NCBI GenBank assembly: GCA_963921195.1
Contig: OY992538.1
Location: 1,674,001-1,738,000 of the forward strand
Source: Pegoplata infirma
Taxonomy: Eukaryota > Arthropoda > Insecta > Diptera > Anthomyiidae
Length of the DNA stretch: 64,000 bases
Reading direction: 5' to 3'
A program made the translations under genes and the position numbers. Below, one piece after another: positions 31,300-42,889 of this stretch; the first letter of the stretch is position 1, and each line of letters begins with the position of its first letter. Below the pieces are notes generated by a model. That model searched no databases. It had not been told where the DNA came from and saw only the letters and a program-made list of their open reading frames with translations.

Positions 31300-33100
31300 C
31301 TAAAAAAAATTCATGTCGAATTAATTTTCATTCTGAACAACATATCCAACTTTCATGAAGTTCGGAGGGTGACACCAGGGAGACTCTCCTTGTTAGTTCC
31401 CCACTCATCATTACCTTGCAAGGTACATTTTTTAAAAATACAACTCCTCCATTATTTGTTTTATATGATTTTTTTAATTCAATATTTATGGTAAAACAAA
31501 ACAATCCAATTGCCAATAAACTAACAATATAATAAATATTTTACTAATACAAAACAATAAAAAAGGAACAAAAAAAAACTGGAAAGAGAAACTAAATTAA
31601 AAGTACTGATTAAATAAAGTAAAACTGTCAAACAATAATTTACGATAGATAATAATCATTTAAAAGACTCATAAGTAAATATACTAAAATTTGATAGCTA
31701 AACATACAAATTATATTCATTGAATTAACAATCCACCCTATATAGTTACAATTTTGTGATTTAATTATGGGTAGGTACATTATAACCTCGTGATCCTTCG
31801 GTGCCTTTTTATTGAATGTAACAAAAATTCGGAAATGTGATTTTTTAAAATTTTTACACAATTTTCTGCATTTTTGTTAAAATGGTTCTAGCTTAAAATA
31901 TGTTTTTTATTTAATTTTATCGAGCAAAATACTGCTAAGATTTTTTATTCTAAGAACAGAGCTTTAAAAGTACATCAAATTCACCAAAAATAATAACAAA
32001 ACATATAAAAAGAATTGCCCGTATATTAATACTGATTTCTTCATATGAATAATAAATGCGAATAAGGGCGTCTACAACACTTTACTAACAAAATTTTTTT
32101 ATTTTGTAATTTTGGTGTATTTTAGCTAAATGTTACCCTTTACAGTACTTTTTGTGCTGGTCACATAGTATAATGCAAGGGAGTCGTTTTAAAATCTGTT
32201 GTATGCCCTTATTCGCGTAAAGTCTTCATATACATATATTGAACTCAAATAAATAGGAGTAATAAAAACCAAAAACTAACAAATAAAATAGATTTTTATT
32301 AGTTGGCAATATGCATTAGAATTTGTATTTTATATTTTATTTGTTTTCTGTTTTTCTATTCTATTCTTAACCCCTCATAAAGAGGTCCTGATATTACATT
32401 AACATTTGTATGTATGTGGTGTTTGCATGTGTGTTTAAAACATATTTATGTTCGTATGAATGTATGTGCATTTTGCTCTATATGTGGCACATATACCTAC
32501 TTATGCAGCAGACACATACGGATGGATGGCGTGTCAAAGACACCTTAATTCTTTTTGTTGGTGAAATATCCACCTGCTCATTTGAATTCGTTTGTATTTG
32601 TTAGTTTTTTATTTGTTTTTATTTATGTTTATTATTTATATTACTTAGATTGTTTTTGTAGTAGTTACTTGAAATATTATTTTGGCTTCTTATTGAAATC
32701 CTATACAAATTACAAAAATATTTATAAAATTATATGATAAACAAATTTATGATCGTAAGTAATTTAATATTGGCATACGATTAACATACACACACACACA
32801 CATATGTACAATTTATGTGATAATCAATGAATAAAGTGATGTAATACAGAAAATCACAGGGAGGTCAAAAAGTCTCTGTCCTTTTTTGGCGTACGTTTTT
32901 TTTTTTTTAGACACAATACTTTCGTACCATTATTCAAAACTTTCTTAACAATAATCAGTAATTGTCAGTTCGTCCTGATTCTGTAATGAAATTTTCTTTG
33001 AGTAGTCTTTGGTACAAATTCTGAGATAAGTCTATAGAAAATACAAAAAATATCTCCACTAATTTTTACAAAACTATATTTTAGCCTAAAACCGTCTTAC
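31300..33100. other. AT-rich DNA, no gene recognised
   Basis: Only short AT-driven frames and a short (CA)n near 32787-32803. Nothing with recognisable ends. Confidence 0.35.
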
Positions 33101-33330
33101 CGTGTTTTTTTTATTTTCAGATACTCGGCCGGTTTTAAATAGTTGTGAATATCGAATATTCGAGAAACCGGATTTTTTTAGTGTCGGTTATCCGGTTTTA
33201 AAAATCACATATTTTACGAAAACTATAGTGTTTTGTTCTAAAATGTGCCTCTTTTTTTTTAAATTACACAGCTCAACAAGAAAATACGTATTGGATTCTG
33301 GTTAGTGATTTGGATAGTATCTGTTGCGCT

Positions 33331-33890
33331 GATTTCAAATCCGGAGCCCGAATTTGTCTATCACGTCAGGATTTTGAGTAATTCGCGGTTAAAGTACCGA
33401 AAAAGGGCATTTTTGACCCTTTTTAAAAGCTTATGAAATAATATCCTGACATGCAAATGACTTGGTATCAAGCTCATTCGAAAGCCTGTAATTTTCTCTT
33501 AAATATTAGATAAAATGTTCTAAAAATTTAATTTTCGAAAATGGTAAAAATATCATTAGCAAAAAACCTTCCATTCTTTTAATATTTAGTTTATTTACAC
33601 AGTGTTTTTTAACAAATTTCCATACAAATTCATACGTAAATTTTAGATTTAAAGCACTTGTGGCTAATGATTTTTGTACCACTTTAGAAAATTAAATTCC
33701 AAGAAGATTTGATCTTGTCTGAAAGTGAAAATTACACACTTTCGAATGAGCTTGATACCAAGTCATTTGCATGTCAGGATCTTATTTTATAGGCGTTCAA
33801 AAATGGGCATTTGTTGACACTTTAACCGCGATTTTCTCAAAATTGTGACGTGATAGAAAAATTTGAGTGACCGTTTTGGAATCGGGGCAC
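33331..33890. repeat. Foldback of ~560 bp
   Basis: Outer pair: CTATCACGTCAGGATTTTGA with TCAAAATTGTGACGTGATAG. Inner pair: CATGCAAATGACTTGGTATC with GATACCAAGTCATTTGCATG. Arms are about 190 bp with a loop of about 180 bp. Confidence 0.82.
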
Positions 33891-34239
33891 CAAACCCTAT
33901 CAACTTTTTTTGGTTTCATCCAAAACGCAACGACAAACCTCAGATTTGTAGAGCGGTGTTATTTTTAAATAAAAATATGATATCTTTTTTCCCTATCGAA
34001 CGATCCAGTCAAAAATACATTAAGACATTCTTATTTTAAATTATATGGAAAAACAACTGTTATTCCAGACGATAACGATATCGTTTTAATATGAAATCAT
34101 TTTCGCTATCAAAGTTTTTTTTCGAAATTTGGCGTTGTAAAATCACCAAGGCTTTGAAAATGATAATATAATTTTACTTAAATGATATACTGTGAACGAC
34201 ATCATATACTTAAAAAAAGACATACATAATTAAAATTTG

Positions 34240-34987
34240 GGAAAATATTTCTTTGAACATTTTTCATTAAATTTCCTAAAATTTTGTTAAATTTATCTAA
34301 AAAATTGGAAATTTTCCTAACTATGAGGAAAAAATTTTAGTTCATATACTTATAAATAGTTCACAGTTTTCCCAAAATGGACTTCTTAAATAAAAGGAAA
34401 AAAATTCTTACTGCTAAAGTTAAAATTAAGTTAAAATTTACTGCAATTAACTTCACCGAATTTGACTTCTTAGAATTGAGGAAGCGGACTTCTTAGAATT
34501 TAGTTAAAAACTTCTAAGGATTTAGTTAAAACTTCTTAGAATTTAGTTAAAAACTCAAATTTATCTTCTTAGAATTTAGTTAAAAACTTCTTAGGATTGA
34601 GTTAAAACTTCTAAGAATTAGGTTAAAAATTTCTTAGAATTAATTTAAAAATTTCTTAGAATTTAGTTAAAAACTCATATTTGTTTGGTAAAAAAAATCT
34701 TAGAATTTGGTTAAAAACTGGTGTTTCTTTTTATAGAATTTAGTTTAAAATCTCAAAATGGCGAAATCTCAAGACCCTCAATACCTTATTAGACCCCAAA
34801 TTCCCGTATCTCAAAAACTAAGCAAGGTAGAGCAAAACGGACAAAAATTTTGAACAAAATCTATGGCGACTCTTAACGATCCATCGGGTCCGAACCCAAT
34901 GTGGTCTGGACCCATGAGGTCCGATCCCAAACAGTTAAAAAATTTTGTAAAAACTTCTTAAAGCTTAGTTAAAAGTTTTAACTAATC
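34240..34987. repeat. CTTAGAATTTAGTTAAAAA array ending in the shared module (copy 3)
   Basis: Between 34430 and 34745, about ten degenerate units of CTTCTTAGAATTTAGTTAAA occur. They are followed at 34750-34935 by the shared module (AAAACTAAGCAAGGTAGAGC, then GGTCTGGACCC phrases). The repeat unit resumes afterwards (34945-34985), so the module is embedded in the repeat element. No clear termini. Confidence 0.65.
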
Positions 34988-35391
34988 GAATATATAATGA
35001 GTTGAGTTGAGTTGAAGGTGGGTTGTACAAGCCTTCAAAGAAAGCTAGGCGAGTCTATGGTGCTCAGACTTAAAATAGTCCATTGTACCATACCCTAGAA
35101 GGAAAGATTAGTAAAGAATGAGAGAAAGTTTAAAGAGAGTGAAAGGTGCTTGCTCAGAACTTCTCAGTTGCTTTCACAAACCTGAGAAAGTCAGACAAGG
35201 GAAGTCCATGTACCATGTCCATTGACAAAATATCAGAGCCCATTATCCGCAGTCTTGCTCTTGAGAACGCTGGGCAATAACAGACGTAGTGTTCTGTTGT
35301 GGGTCTGATAAGACACCCAATCTCATTATATGACGAGCACAGGCATTGTGTTCCGTAATTAGGCCAGTAAGTTTGCGACAGTCTTTTCTAC

Positions 35392-36088
35392 TCAGACTGA
35401 GTAATAGTTTGCCACTTTCTTGTCTGGCCTTATCACAAAACATTTAGTATTCCTACATGTCAACTCATTGGACCATCTTTCCATGAAAATTGATTTCATG
35501 TGAGAGTCTATCCAACGCATCATCAACGTCAAGCCTACACCAATCTGAGGCTCCGGATTGTGAGGAATTGTATCGGAGCCAATGTTTGCCAAAGAATCGG
35601 CAATCTCATTTTCCCGTATTCCGCTATGACCCGGAACCCACAAGAGGCAGACCCTGTTCTCACATGAGACCTCATTGAGTCTGCGCATGCACTCTTGGAC
35701 AATTTTCAGTCTGAAAAACTGTTGCCATTTTGCCCATGGCATGAGAGTATTTTGTTTCGTCATCCAAATACCAACCAGATCTAGAACCAACTAAGGTACT
35801 AGAACCGTCGGTATAGAAGGTATCATAGTAATTTTTGAGAAGTTTATCTGGATCACACCAGTCTTCCCTTCTCGGAAATTTAACACTGATCTTCCTACCA
35901 AACTCTATGCAAGGCGTCATACTGTCTAAGGGCATAGCAAACATCGGACAAAGTTCTGAAAGCCCATTAAACAGTTGACCATGTCCTGCATTGTAGTCTC
36001 CATGCCATGATCCATTTTTACGGAGTCTGCACAGAGATTTTATGGCTACCTCTTGGATATGTAGATCCAAGGGAAGCATGTCCAACAT
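35392..36088 (-). pseudogene. RNase H domain and tail of LINE ORF2 (two frames)
   Basis: The first part (36088-35672) carries FYTDGSSTLVGSRSGWYLDD, with the first catalytic Asp of RNase HI. The second (35790-35392) carries VCLLWVPGHSGIRENEIADS, with the His/Asp end of the same domain. The two overlap and are shifted by a frameshift near 35700-35790. They are followed by a C-terminal tail (ERWSNELTCRNTKCF), as in insect LINEs with RNase H. The domain would remove RNA from RNA:DNA hybrids during target-primed reverse transcription; this copy cannot make it in one frame. Confidence 0.8.
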
Positions 36089-36359
36089 GGCGTTAAGAGC
36101 TGCACCTGGTGTACGTCACAAAAGGTCTAATGACCGCTAGGTACATCCAGTGCACCCCCGCAGGTCTTACACCCCATGTTTTCCCAAAAGCTCTCCGACA
36201 CTGCCAGAATATACGGTGCGCCCGAGATACCTTAAGTTCAACATGTTTTGTCCACATTAGTTTACTATCCAGAGTGACCCCTAAATACTTTACATCTGTG
36301 GACAGTTGAAGAGTAACACCCTTCAGCGTAGGAAGCTTAAGACCCTTGTGTTTGGTTCT

Positions 36360-36880
36360 TCACGTAAACAACACGAGTGTTGTCTTAGCTGGATTCACGG
36401 ACAGTCCATGCCTGTTGCACCAGTTGTCCATCAAGTCTATAACAGTCTGCATTTTATTGCAGACCATTTCAAGAGACTTTCCAGAAACTAATGCACACAC
36501 ATCGTCCGCATATGCCTGTACGTGAACACCCAGAGACTGTATTTCCACCAGAAGTGAGTCGACCACAAAACACCAAAGTAGCGGAGAGACTAATGCTACC
36601 GACTAATGCTACCGACCTTATGAATTTTTCCACCATTCGTTCAAGACTTTTCAGTAGGAAAGAAGACAAACTGATTGGTCTGAAACTTTTCGACAAAGTG
36701 TAGTCCTCCTTTCCCGGTTTGGGAATAAAGACGACTTTGACATCGCACCAGGATGATGGAACATAACCATGGGCCAGACTGGCCAAGAAGATTCTTTCAA
36801 GATTCTTCACAAGGATATCTCCACCACTCTTTAGCGTAATTGGATATATACCATCGGGACCAGGGGTTTTCTAGTTATTG
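36360..36880 (-). pseudogene. Reverse transcriptase fragments of the same LINE
   Basis: The frame at about 36870-36640 gives KTPGPDGIYPITLKSGGDIL, then HGYVPSSWCDVKVVFIPKPG and SFRPISLSSFLLKSLERM (RT fingers and palm start). The frame at 36566-36360 gives VHVQAYADDVCALVSGKSLE and GLSVNPAKTTLVLF (palm with YADD, and the following K-T-L strand). About 100 or more residues that normally lie between are absent, and a short direct repeat GACTAATGCTACC near 36590 marks the join. The enzyme cannot be functional. Confidence 0.82.
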
Positions 36881-37133
36881 AAGGGCGAAAAGGCGTACCT
36901 AATCGAATCTTCAGTAACTACCCTCGATGCTATACACCAAGACAAATCCGTGGCGACTGAAACAGGCTTTTCAATAATTTCTGTTTTTGTCTCTGTCACT
37001 TTGCCTTCCTTTTGGTTTTAGTATAAGTACCATCGGGTTTCCTAAGGGAGTCAAGCTTAGCCTCACAAAATGTTCTATAAGACTCAAGTTTGAATATATA
37101 ATGATTTAAATTGATTTTCTTATCGACATCTCA

Positions 37134-37364
37134 GAAATTCACAATGTACTCGATTCACGAGTACTCTTTCATCATTCACCTAATTTTAAAAATTTATATT
37201 CTTTAAGATTTTTAATTTTTTTTTTGCTAAAATTACAGATCTTGTTAATATCTTCGATAATTACAAGAAAAAAATCTTAAAATTCAAAAGGATATCAGAG
37301 GATATTTATAAAATATAGGTGAACGATGAAAGAATACTTCCGAATCGAGCACTATATGAATTTC
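37134..37364. repeat. Hairpin element of ~230 bp
   Basis: GAAATTCACAATGTACTCGA, then GAGTACTCTTTCATCATTCACC at the left, pairs with GGTGAACGATGAAAGAATAC ... TATATGAATTTC at the right. Arms are about 50 bp with mismatches. Confidence 0.65.
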
Positions 37365-37379
37365 CACAATTGCTTGCCA

Positions 37380-38660
37380 ACTGTGTTTTCTTACCACTCT
37401 TGAGGATAAAGAAAAGTAGTATTTTGACCACATTGTAGAACAAATCTAAATATTGTTGTAAATTAAGAAGATCATCTCAATGATTTTCAAATTGTCTTTA
37501 GAAATGACCTTAATTAGTATTGATTCTTATACAAAAACCCTTTTCACACTCCAAAAACTAATATTAAATCCTTTTTGTGTACTTAAATAAACAAATCAAT
37601 CAAAATTTGTTCAGCTTAATCAATTTTTAGTAGACAGTTTTCTTTGTTTTCTATGCAATTTGCTTTGCTTTTACACTAAATTAGATTTTAATTAACCCTT
37701 TTTTTTTGTTCATTGCCCACCATAATAACTATAGCAGCAACTTACACAAACGATTATCCTTAACAAGCATATATAAATGTGTATGTGTGGATGTGTTTAT
37801 ACAAAACTATTATCCTACACTCAATAAAACTCCCCACTTCTGCAAAGTTATAAGCAGTTTGGTAGATTTATACTTTTTTTTTTCCTTTCTGTCTTATAAT
37901 TGCAATTTTCTTCAATGATTGTGCTTAATCCAGCATATGATTAGGTGTTTTCAAACACTTTACAGATGCTACAAGCCACTTCAGTCCATGCCATGAAAAA
38001 CAAAAAAAAAAATAAAAATAAACTGAATACAAATTCAAACATCAAGTCGTTTGCTTTATGCTCAAGTACTAAACGTATTAAAACCCAGTCTGTCTGTCAG
38101 TCAGTCTACGAACAAAACAACAAAAAATTTAAGTAAAAAATTGCCACCCCATATTTTGCAGATTATTTTTTCTTTTACTGTACGCTGAGACATCACTGTG
38201 ATAACTAATTCTTTAAACAATTGCTCTTTTTAACCCTTGTCTACGGATATTTTGTCTTCTTCCTTTTTTCCTGTTCTCTTTTTTGTTTTCACTTTTTTTC
38301 TTTTTGTCATTTAATCTCAATAAAATAATTGTCATTTATTACCACAATGTTGCCATTTTCAGTTACTACATTTAACAGACATATGCTTTTTTTCTCATCA
38401 TAAAAATTTGTTGGATGTCTGTAAAATTACATACATATTAAAAACAATAAAAGCAAAATGTAAAACAAAAAACTACATACAAACTGTTATTTGTTTTTGT
38501 GGCATGTAATTTGCCAAGTGTCAAATGTTGTATTATGATAATCTAGCGCATAATTTAAAGATTAATGTTACAACAATACATATTCATTGAATTGATAACA
38601 CAAATACATAGACTTTATTTCAATTAGTCATATTAAATGTGCATAATGGAAATATTTATA
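37380..38660. other. AT-rich DNA, no gene recognised
   Basis: Only AT-driven frames (37706-37918, 37945-38136). No repeats with clear ends. Confidence 0.35.
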
Positions 38661-38664
38661 CTTA

Positions 38665-38911
38665 CACAGAGAAAAATGAATTTCCAACTGAATTATTCAG
38701 TTGTATTAACTCAAAATTCGGTTGCTGCTACTAAATTTTGATGTGGCTAACGAATTTTATAGTTGCTTCAATTAAAAAACAGTTGTAATAACAAAATTTT
38801 GTTGTAACTACCGATTTTTAGTTGATTCAACCTTAATTCAAATGCATCCACAGATTTTTTGTTGTAACAACTGAATTTCAGTTGGAAATTAGCAAATTTG
38901 TTTTCTGTGTG
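38665..38911. mobile_element. 247-bp MITE, CACAGAGAAAA ends, copy 2
   Basis: TA, CACAGAGAAAAATGAATTTC; right end TTTGTTTTCTGTGTG, TA. CAACTGAA, TTGCTTCAA and GTTGTAAC motifs align along the whole length with the copy at 26809-27055, at the same length of 247 bp but with many substitutions. Confidence 0.85.
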
Positions 38912-39009
38912 TATTATTCCACAATACCTCAACAATTCGAAAATTTTCAAAACAGATTTATTTTTTAGAGTTCTAAAAAATAAATTTGTTAATTCAGAAG
39001 TGAATTAGG

Positions 39010-39092
39010 CTCCAGATAATTTACCAGATTTCATCATGATCCATGACTTTCGAGAGCGTAGGGCAAATTGCTAGTGGGCGGTAGTTTTCATG
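39010..39092 (-). pseudogene. Tiny LINE reverse transcriptase fragment
   Basis: The minus strand reads ENYRPLAICPTLSKVMDHDE, matching the RT motif NYRPIS...LSK of non-LTR elements. It ends where the hAT-like CTCAC array begins. Too short to assign a clade. Confidence 0.5.
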
Positions 39093-39100
39093 GTATGTAG

Positions 39101-39545
39101 TAGAGATGGGCGCGTGAGTGATTTTTGACTCACACTCACACACGCTCACTACAGGAATTTTTGAATCACGCACACTCACTCACGAGCATATTTTTTCTAC
39201 TCACACTCACTCACAATCACGTAAGTAAATTTAATAGAACTCACACTCACGTGCACTCACGCAAGCTTCACTCAAACTCACGTTGACTCACACTCACGAA
39301 ACTCTTATTTATAAAAAAAAAATATAAAACTAAAATCTCAAAAATCTTTCAAAATTTTCAGCAAAATTAAAAGTTCAGCATAATTTTACATTTTTCTTTG
39401 CTTTTTCGAGACAAATCTTAAGATAAGCCAAATTTCACAATTTTTTTTATGATTTTTTGTGTACGAAAGGAAATATGAAAAGAAAATAATCACTCAAACT
39501 CACTCACGCAAAAATCTTACTCACGCACACTCACTCACACAATTT
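39101..39545. mobile_element. hAT-like fragment with ACTCACGC array
   Basis: Starts TAGAGATGGGCGCGTGAGTG, a common hAT-type terminus. It is followed by many ACTCAC/CACTCACGC units (39120-39300 and 39490-39542) around an AT-rich centre. No right terminus or 8-bp duplication was found, so it is truncated or the right end has decayed. Confidence 0.5.
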
Positions 39546-39879
39546 TTTGCTAAATATGACTTTTGAGCATCAACAAAAAAAAATCTTGCTAAATTTTATT
39601 TTAATGTAGACCCCATTACCTTTAAAATGAGGTATCACTGAGATTTGTATCATTAAGATTGACAGAGATATGGTCAAAAACGTGGGACTACTTTAGTAAG
39701 AGATTTATGATTTTTTCACTTTTTTAACCCTGGTATCTCCCGAACTATTTGGTCCAGCGATCCAAAAATTTGAGTCGATCTTTTCCTACTCGAGTACAAT
39801 ATTTTTACCAAGTTTCATCAAGTTTGAAAGGGGTCAGGTCCAAAGTGCTCATTTTATTGGATGGTTATAGATGGATTTA

Positions 39880-40380
39880 CCCTATAGAAAAATTCGCATA
39901 TTTAAAAGATTTCTCAAATAGAGAAATTCTCATTCTCAAAAAGTTTTCCATAACAAAAATTAACCGTGGAAATATATTTCCATATTGAAAACTCAAATTC
40001 TGAGACGTTTTTCTTGTAGAAATGTTATCTGAGATATTTTTGCCTAAATATTTGTGGCAGATTCTGAAACTTTTTTTTAAGGAAAAATTCTTAGGTGCTG
40101 AGGGATTTTTTCTAAAGAAATATAATAAGAAATTTTTTATAAAATTTGAGATAGTATTTTAATTAAAAAAATTATTACATTTAAAGTCGAAGAAGTATAA
40201 AAATATTTTTTAAAGGTAAAGTCTGAAATTTTGAAACATTTTTCTATAAAAAATTATACTTTTTCCATAGAAAATAATAAGGAAAGTTATTCGGTTAGAA
40301 AATGTCCACGACTCTATTACCATCTAAGTTTTTCAAATGCAATTTCTTTAATTCTGAAACATTTTATCCTAAGGCTATGT
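39880..40380. repeat. Diverged GAAAAATTCT minisatellite-like DNA
   Basis: Repeated GAAAAATTCTTAG, TCTGAAACATTTT and AATTCTGAGACG phrases resemble the 35-bp array at 8590-9480 at lower similarity. The hAT-type element at 40389 is inserted at its right edge. Confidence 0.5.
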
Positions 40381-40388
40381 GTGCTGAC

Positions 40389-41492
40389 TAGAGTTTTTCG
40401 CGGGAATTCCGAAATCCCGGGAAATAGAGCGGGAATTCCCGGGAATTTTCATTTCTTTAAAATTGTTGATTTTTCGACTTCTATTGGTTATTTTGTATGT
40501 TATTTTTTAGAGATTAAATCAAAGTTGTTTTTTATTCGACCTTTCAAATTCAATATGTAAAAAATAAAGTTGACCTCGAGCTCGAACAACTTTAGTTTTT
40601 ATATTTTTTAGAGATTTTATTTAAATTCTTGATAATTGATGGCAGAAACGTACGCAGGGACCAGGAGGGCTTAAAAAATATTCCAAGAGAGACATTATAA
40701 CTAAAAAATGTCATAAAATCTGAGACTTACGAAATGAAAAAAGTTTCACAATATCTTAATCTTCGAAAAGATATAATTATCAGAACCTGATACGGTTTTT
40801 CAGAAGCTGAAAAATTTTCTTTCTGAGACCTGCATTAGAAAAATTTGTCGTATGATTATTTGTTTCTATAGAAAATATTTATGTCTCTGATTTTTTTTAA
40901 ATCAATAAATTGATATAAAATCTGCGCAAGAAATGACTCTGAAATTAACGGTTTTTTCTTTTAGAAACAAGAATTTTTGAATTTTTTTAAATTTTTTTAA
41001 TAATTTTTTGGGGTAATTTTCTTATAATATTATTTCTCTGAAACAGTTACATTCAGTTTCAGAGACATAATTGAGAAATTCCTCTGAATCAGTTTCATTG
41101 TGTTTTAGAGGCAAAGCGTTGAGAACCAATTGTAAAAATGAGCTGAGATGAATTAAAATAAATGATGATTTTTTATTATTAAAACAGATTAAGCGATGTG
41201 AAATAAAAGACTTCGACATATTTGGGCCGTTTTTTTCATAAAAACTGTGTAACAAAAAAAGTTCTTTTTTTCTTGAAACTTTTTTTTGTTTGTTTTAATG
41301 GTACTAAATAAGATTCTTATGGTGTTAATAATTATTATAAATAGTGTAATCGCAAATCATAAGTTTTTATATATTTTTTTGACAAAAGATTTGGGTTTTT
41401 AGTTTTTGCGGGAATTCCCGGGATCCCGGGAAATTTAAAAATGAATCCCGCTTTCCCGGGAAATGAAAAAATCCGGGAAAAGAAAAACTCTA
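40389..41492. mobile_element. hAT-type element with CCCGGGAATTCCC array
   Basis: Ends TAGAGTTTTTCGCGGGAATT and (inverted) TAGAGTTTTTCTTTTCCCGG. They are flanked by a perfect 8-bp duplication GTGCTGAC (40381-40388 and 41493-41500). CCCGGGAA/GGGAATTCCCGGG motifs lie in both subterminal regions. The centre is AT-rich without transposase and includes a CAGAAACGTACGCAGGG fragment (about 40640). 1104 bp, non-autonomous. Confidence 0.9.
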
Positions 41493-41593
41493 GTGCTGAC
41501 GTAAATGATCAGCACACATATAAATGCCCTAAGAATTTTTTACATTCTAGCATTTTCTCTCTATCTTTCCTTCCTTTCCTTTTCCTTTCTTTT

Positions 41594-42150
41594 TATACCC
41601 TCCACTTAGTGATAGAGGGTATATATAAGTTTGTCATTCCGTTTGTAACTCATCGAAATATTGGTCTGGGACCCCATAAAGTATATATATTTATGATCCC
41701 TGATCGATTTTAAGACATTCTAGCGATGTCCGTCTGTCCGTCGGTCCGTCTGTCCGTCTGTCTGTGGAAATGGTGATCACGACCAAAATACTACACGGAT
41801 ATGACTGATATCGGTTCAGCGGTTTAAAAGTTATGAACGAAAATGTAAGGACACCTCAAAAATTTTAGTACATTCAACATAACCTAAAAATACAAAATGC
41901 TTTAATTCGGCTGCTGGTTGACATATGTGAACATGATTGAACACCAAATGGTATTTAAACATGTACGAACAACATATTTTTGGACAAAAAAAGAAAAAAA
42001 ATCGCGAATTTTTTTTTTCACCAAAAATTTTTTTTCGCGGACATTTTTTTTTCAAAAAATTTTTTTTTTAAGTAATTTCCTTTTAAAAAAAAGTTTTTTG
42101 CAATAATCTTTTTGAAATTGTGGAGGGTATCACTACATTCGGCAAAGCCG
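41594..42150 (+). mobile_element. mini-me-like repeat with GTCY run
   Basis: Left: TATACCCTCCACTTAGTGAT, GAGGGTATATATAAGTTTG, GGGACCCCATAAAG, AGCGATGTCCGTCTGTCCGT and further GTCY units (41730-41765). Right: TTGTGGAGGGTATCACTACA, then TTCGGCAAAGCCGAA, a small stem-loop. Best preserved of the four copies here. Confidence 0.7.
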
Positions 42151-42229
42151 AATTTAACTTTTTTACTTGTTTTTTCTTTTTTTCCCTTTCCTTTTTTCCT
42201 TGCCTTTTTTTTCTTTCGAAATCATTTTG

Positions 42230-42360
42230 GGGGGGGAGAAATCCCATTCTCCCCCCCCCCTCTGGATCCGCGCCTGCCTCGGAGCATCAAGGACCTTGGC
42301 ACGCAGACGCTGTTCGTAAAGAAGCTTTTCACGTCAGAGTACTCTGGCACGTAAAACGTC
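42230..42360. mobile_element. Possible terminus of a CAGGCGCGGATCC-ended element
   Basis: A G-run and C-run flank CTCTGGATCCGCGCCTG (ending about 42278). Its inverse, CAGGCGCGGATCCAGAGGGG, looks like the start of a hAT-like element. The partner end was not found. The following 80 bp are GC-richer than the surroundings and unassigned. Confidence 0.35.
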
Positions 42361-42889
42361 AGTAACTAGGGTTTTTTATTACGTCAATTAATGAATGCAT
42401 CCTCTCTTGATCTGACTGCATTCCTGCATGTCTAATAAAACCAGCACTTGTGTTATGGTTTAGTCGAAATTTGCTTAGATCGAATGTAAAAATTCATTCC
42501 CAGCAATATCACATTTATCAAAATTTATGTTGCAGCGTTAACAATGTCATCAAGAAAACAGAGTTTTCAGTTAACCCATTTCTTACCAGAAATTTAAACG
42601 TTGGAAATTTTTGACAAACCTTTCAGGAACGACTCCTTTTTGTCCCTTTTGAATAACAAATGTAAATTTAAACGTTTAAAGTCAACGATTTTTTTTTTAG
42701 GAACGGCTCTCCCTGTCTTTGTGAAGGCTTGTGAAAATTTTCCAAAAATATCTTCTTTCTTCACTAATAGACCAAACCTTAATAAAAACTTCCAAAAAAT
42801 TTAATAATTAATTAAAAATTTCTTATTTTTTGTATTTTTTAAGAAATTATAAGAGTGTGTTCAAACACATGCTGGAAAGAAATGGGTTA

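Larger units (their letters stand above)
35001..37091 (-). mobile_element. 5'-truncated non-LTR retrotransposon with RNase H, dead
   Basis: Perfect 13-bp target duplication GAATATATAATGA at 34988-35000 and 37092-37104. On the minus strand, parts appear in ORF2 order: VVTEDSIRYAFSPF, then KTPGPDGIYPITLKSGGD (RT finger, preceded by a stop), FRPISLSSFLLKSLERM, VQAYADDVCALVSG (RT catalytic YADD), FYTDGSST and LLWVPGHSGIRENEIADSLA (RNase H). The 3' tail is a run of TCAACTCAAC type. RNase H at the C-terminus suits I/R1/LOA-like LINEs. Frames shift several times, and the RT segment between RMVEKFIRS and VSPLLWCFVVDSLL is missing (internal deletion). Confidence 0.88.

Noticed and set aside
42112..42365. 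Two overlapping Pro/Phe-rich plus-strand frames
   Set aside because: They cover the end of a mini-me-like repeat, C/G runs and a possible hAT-like terminus in two frames; no domain seen.
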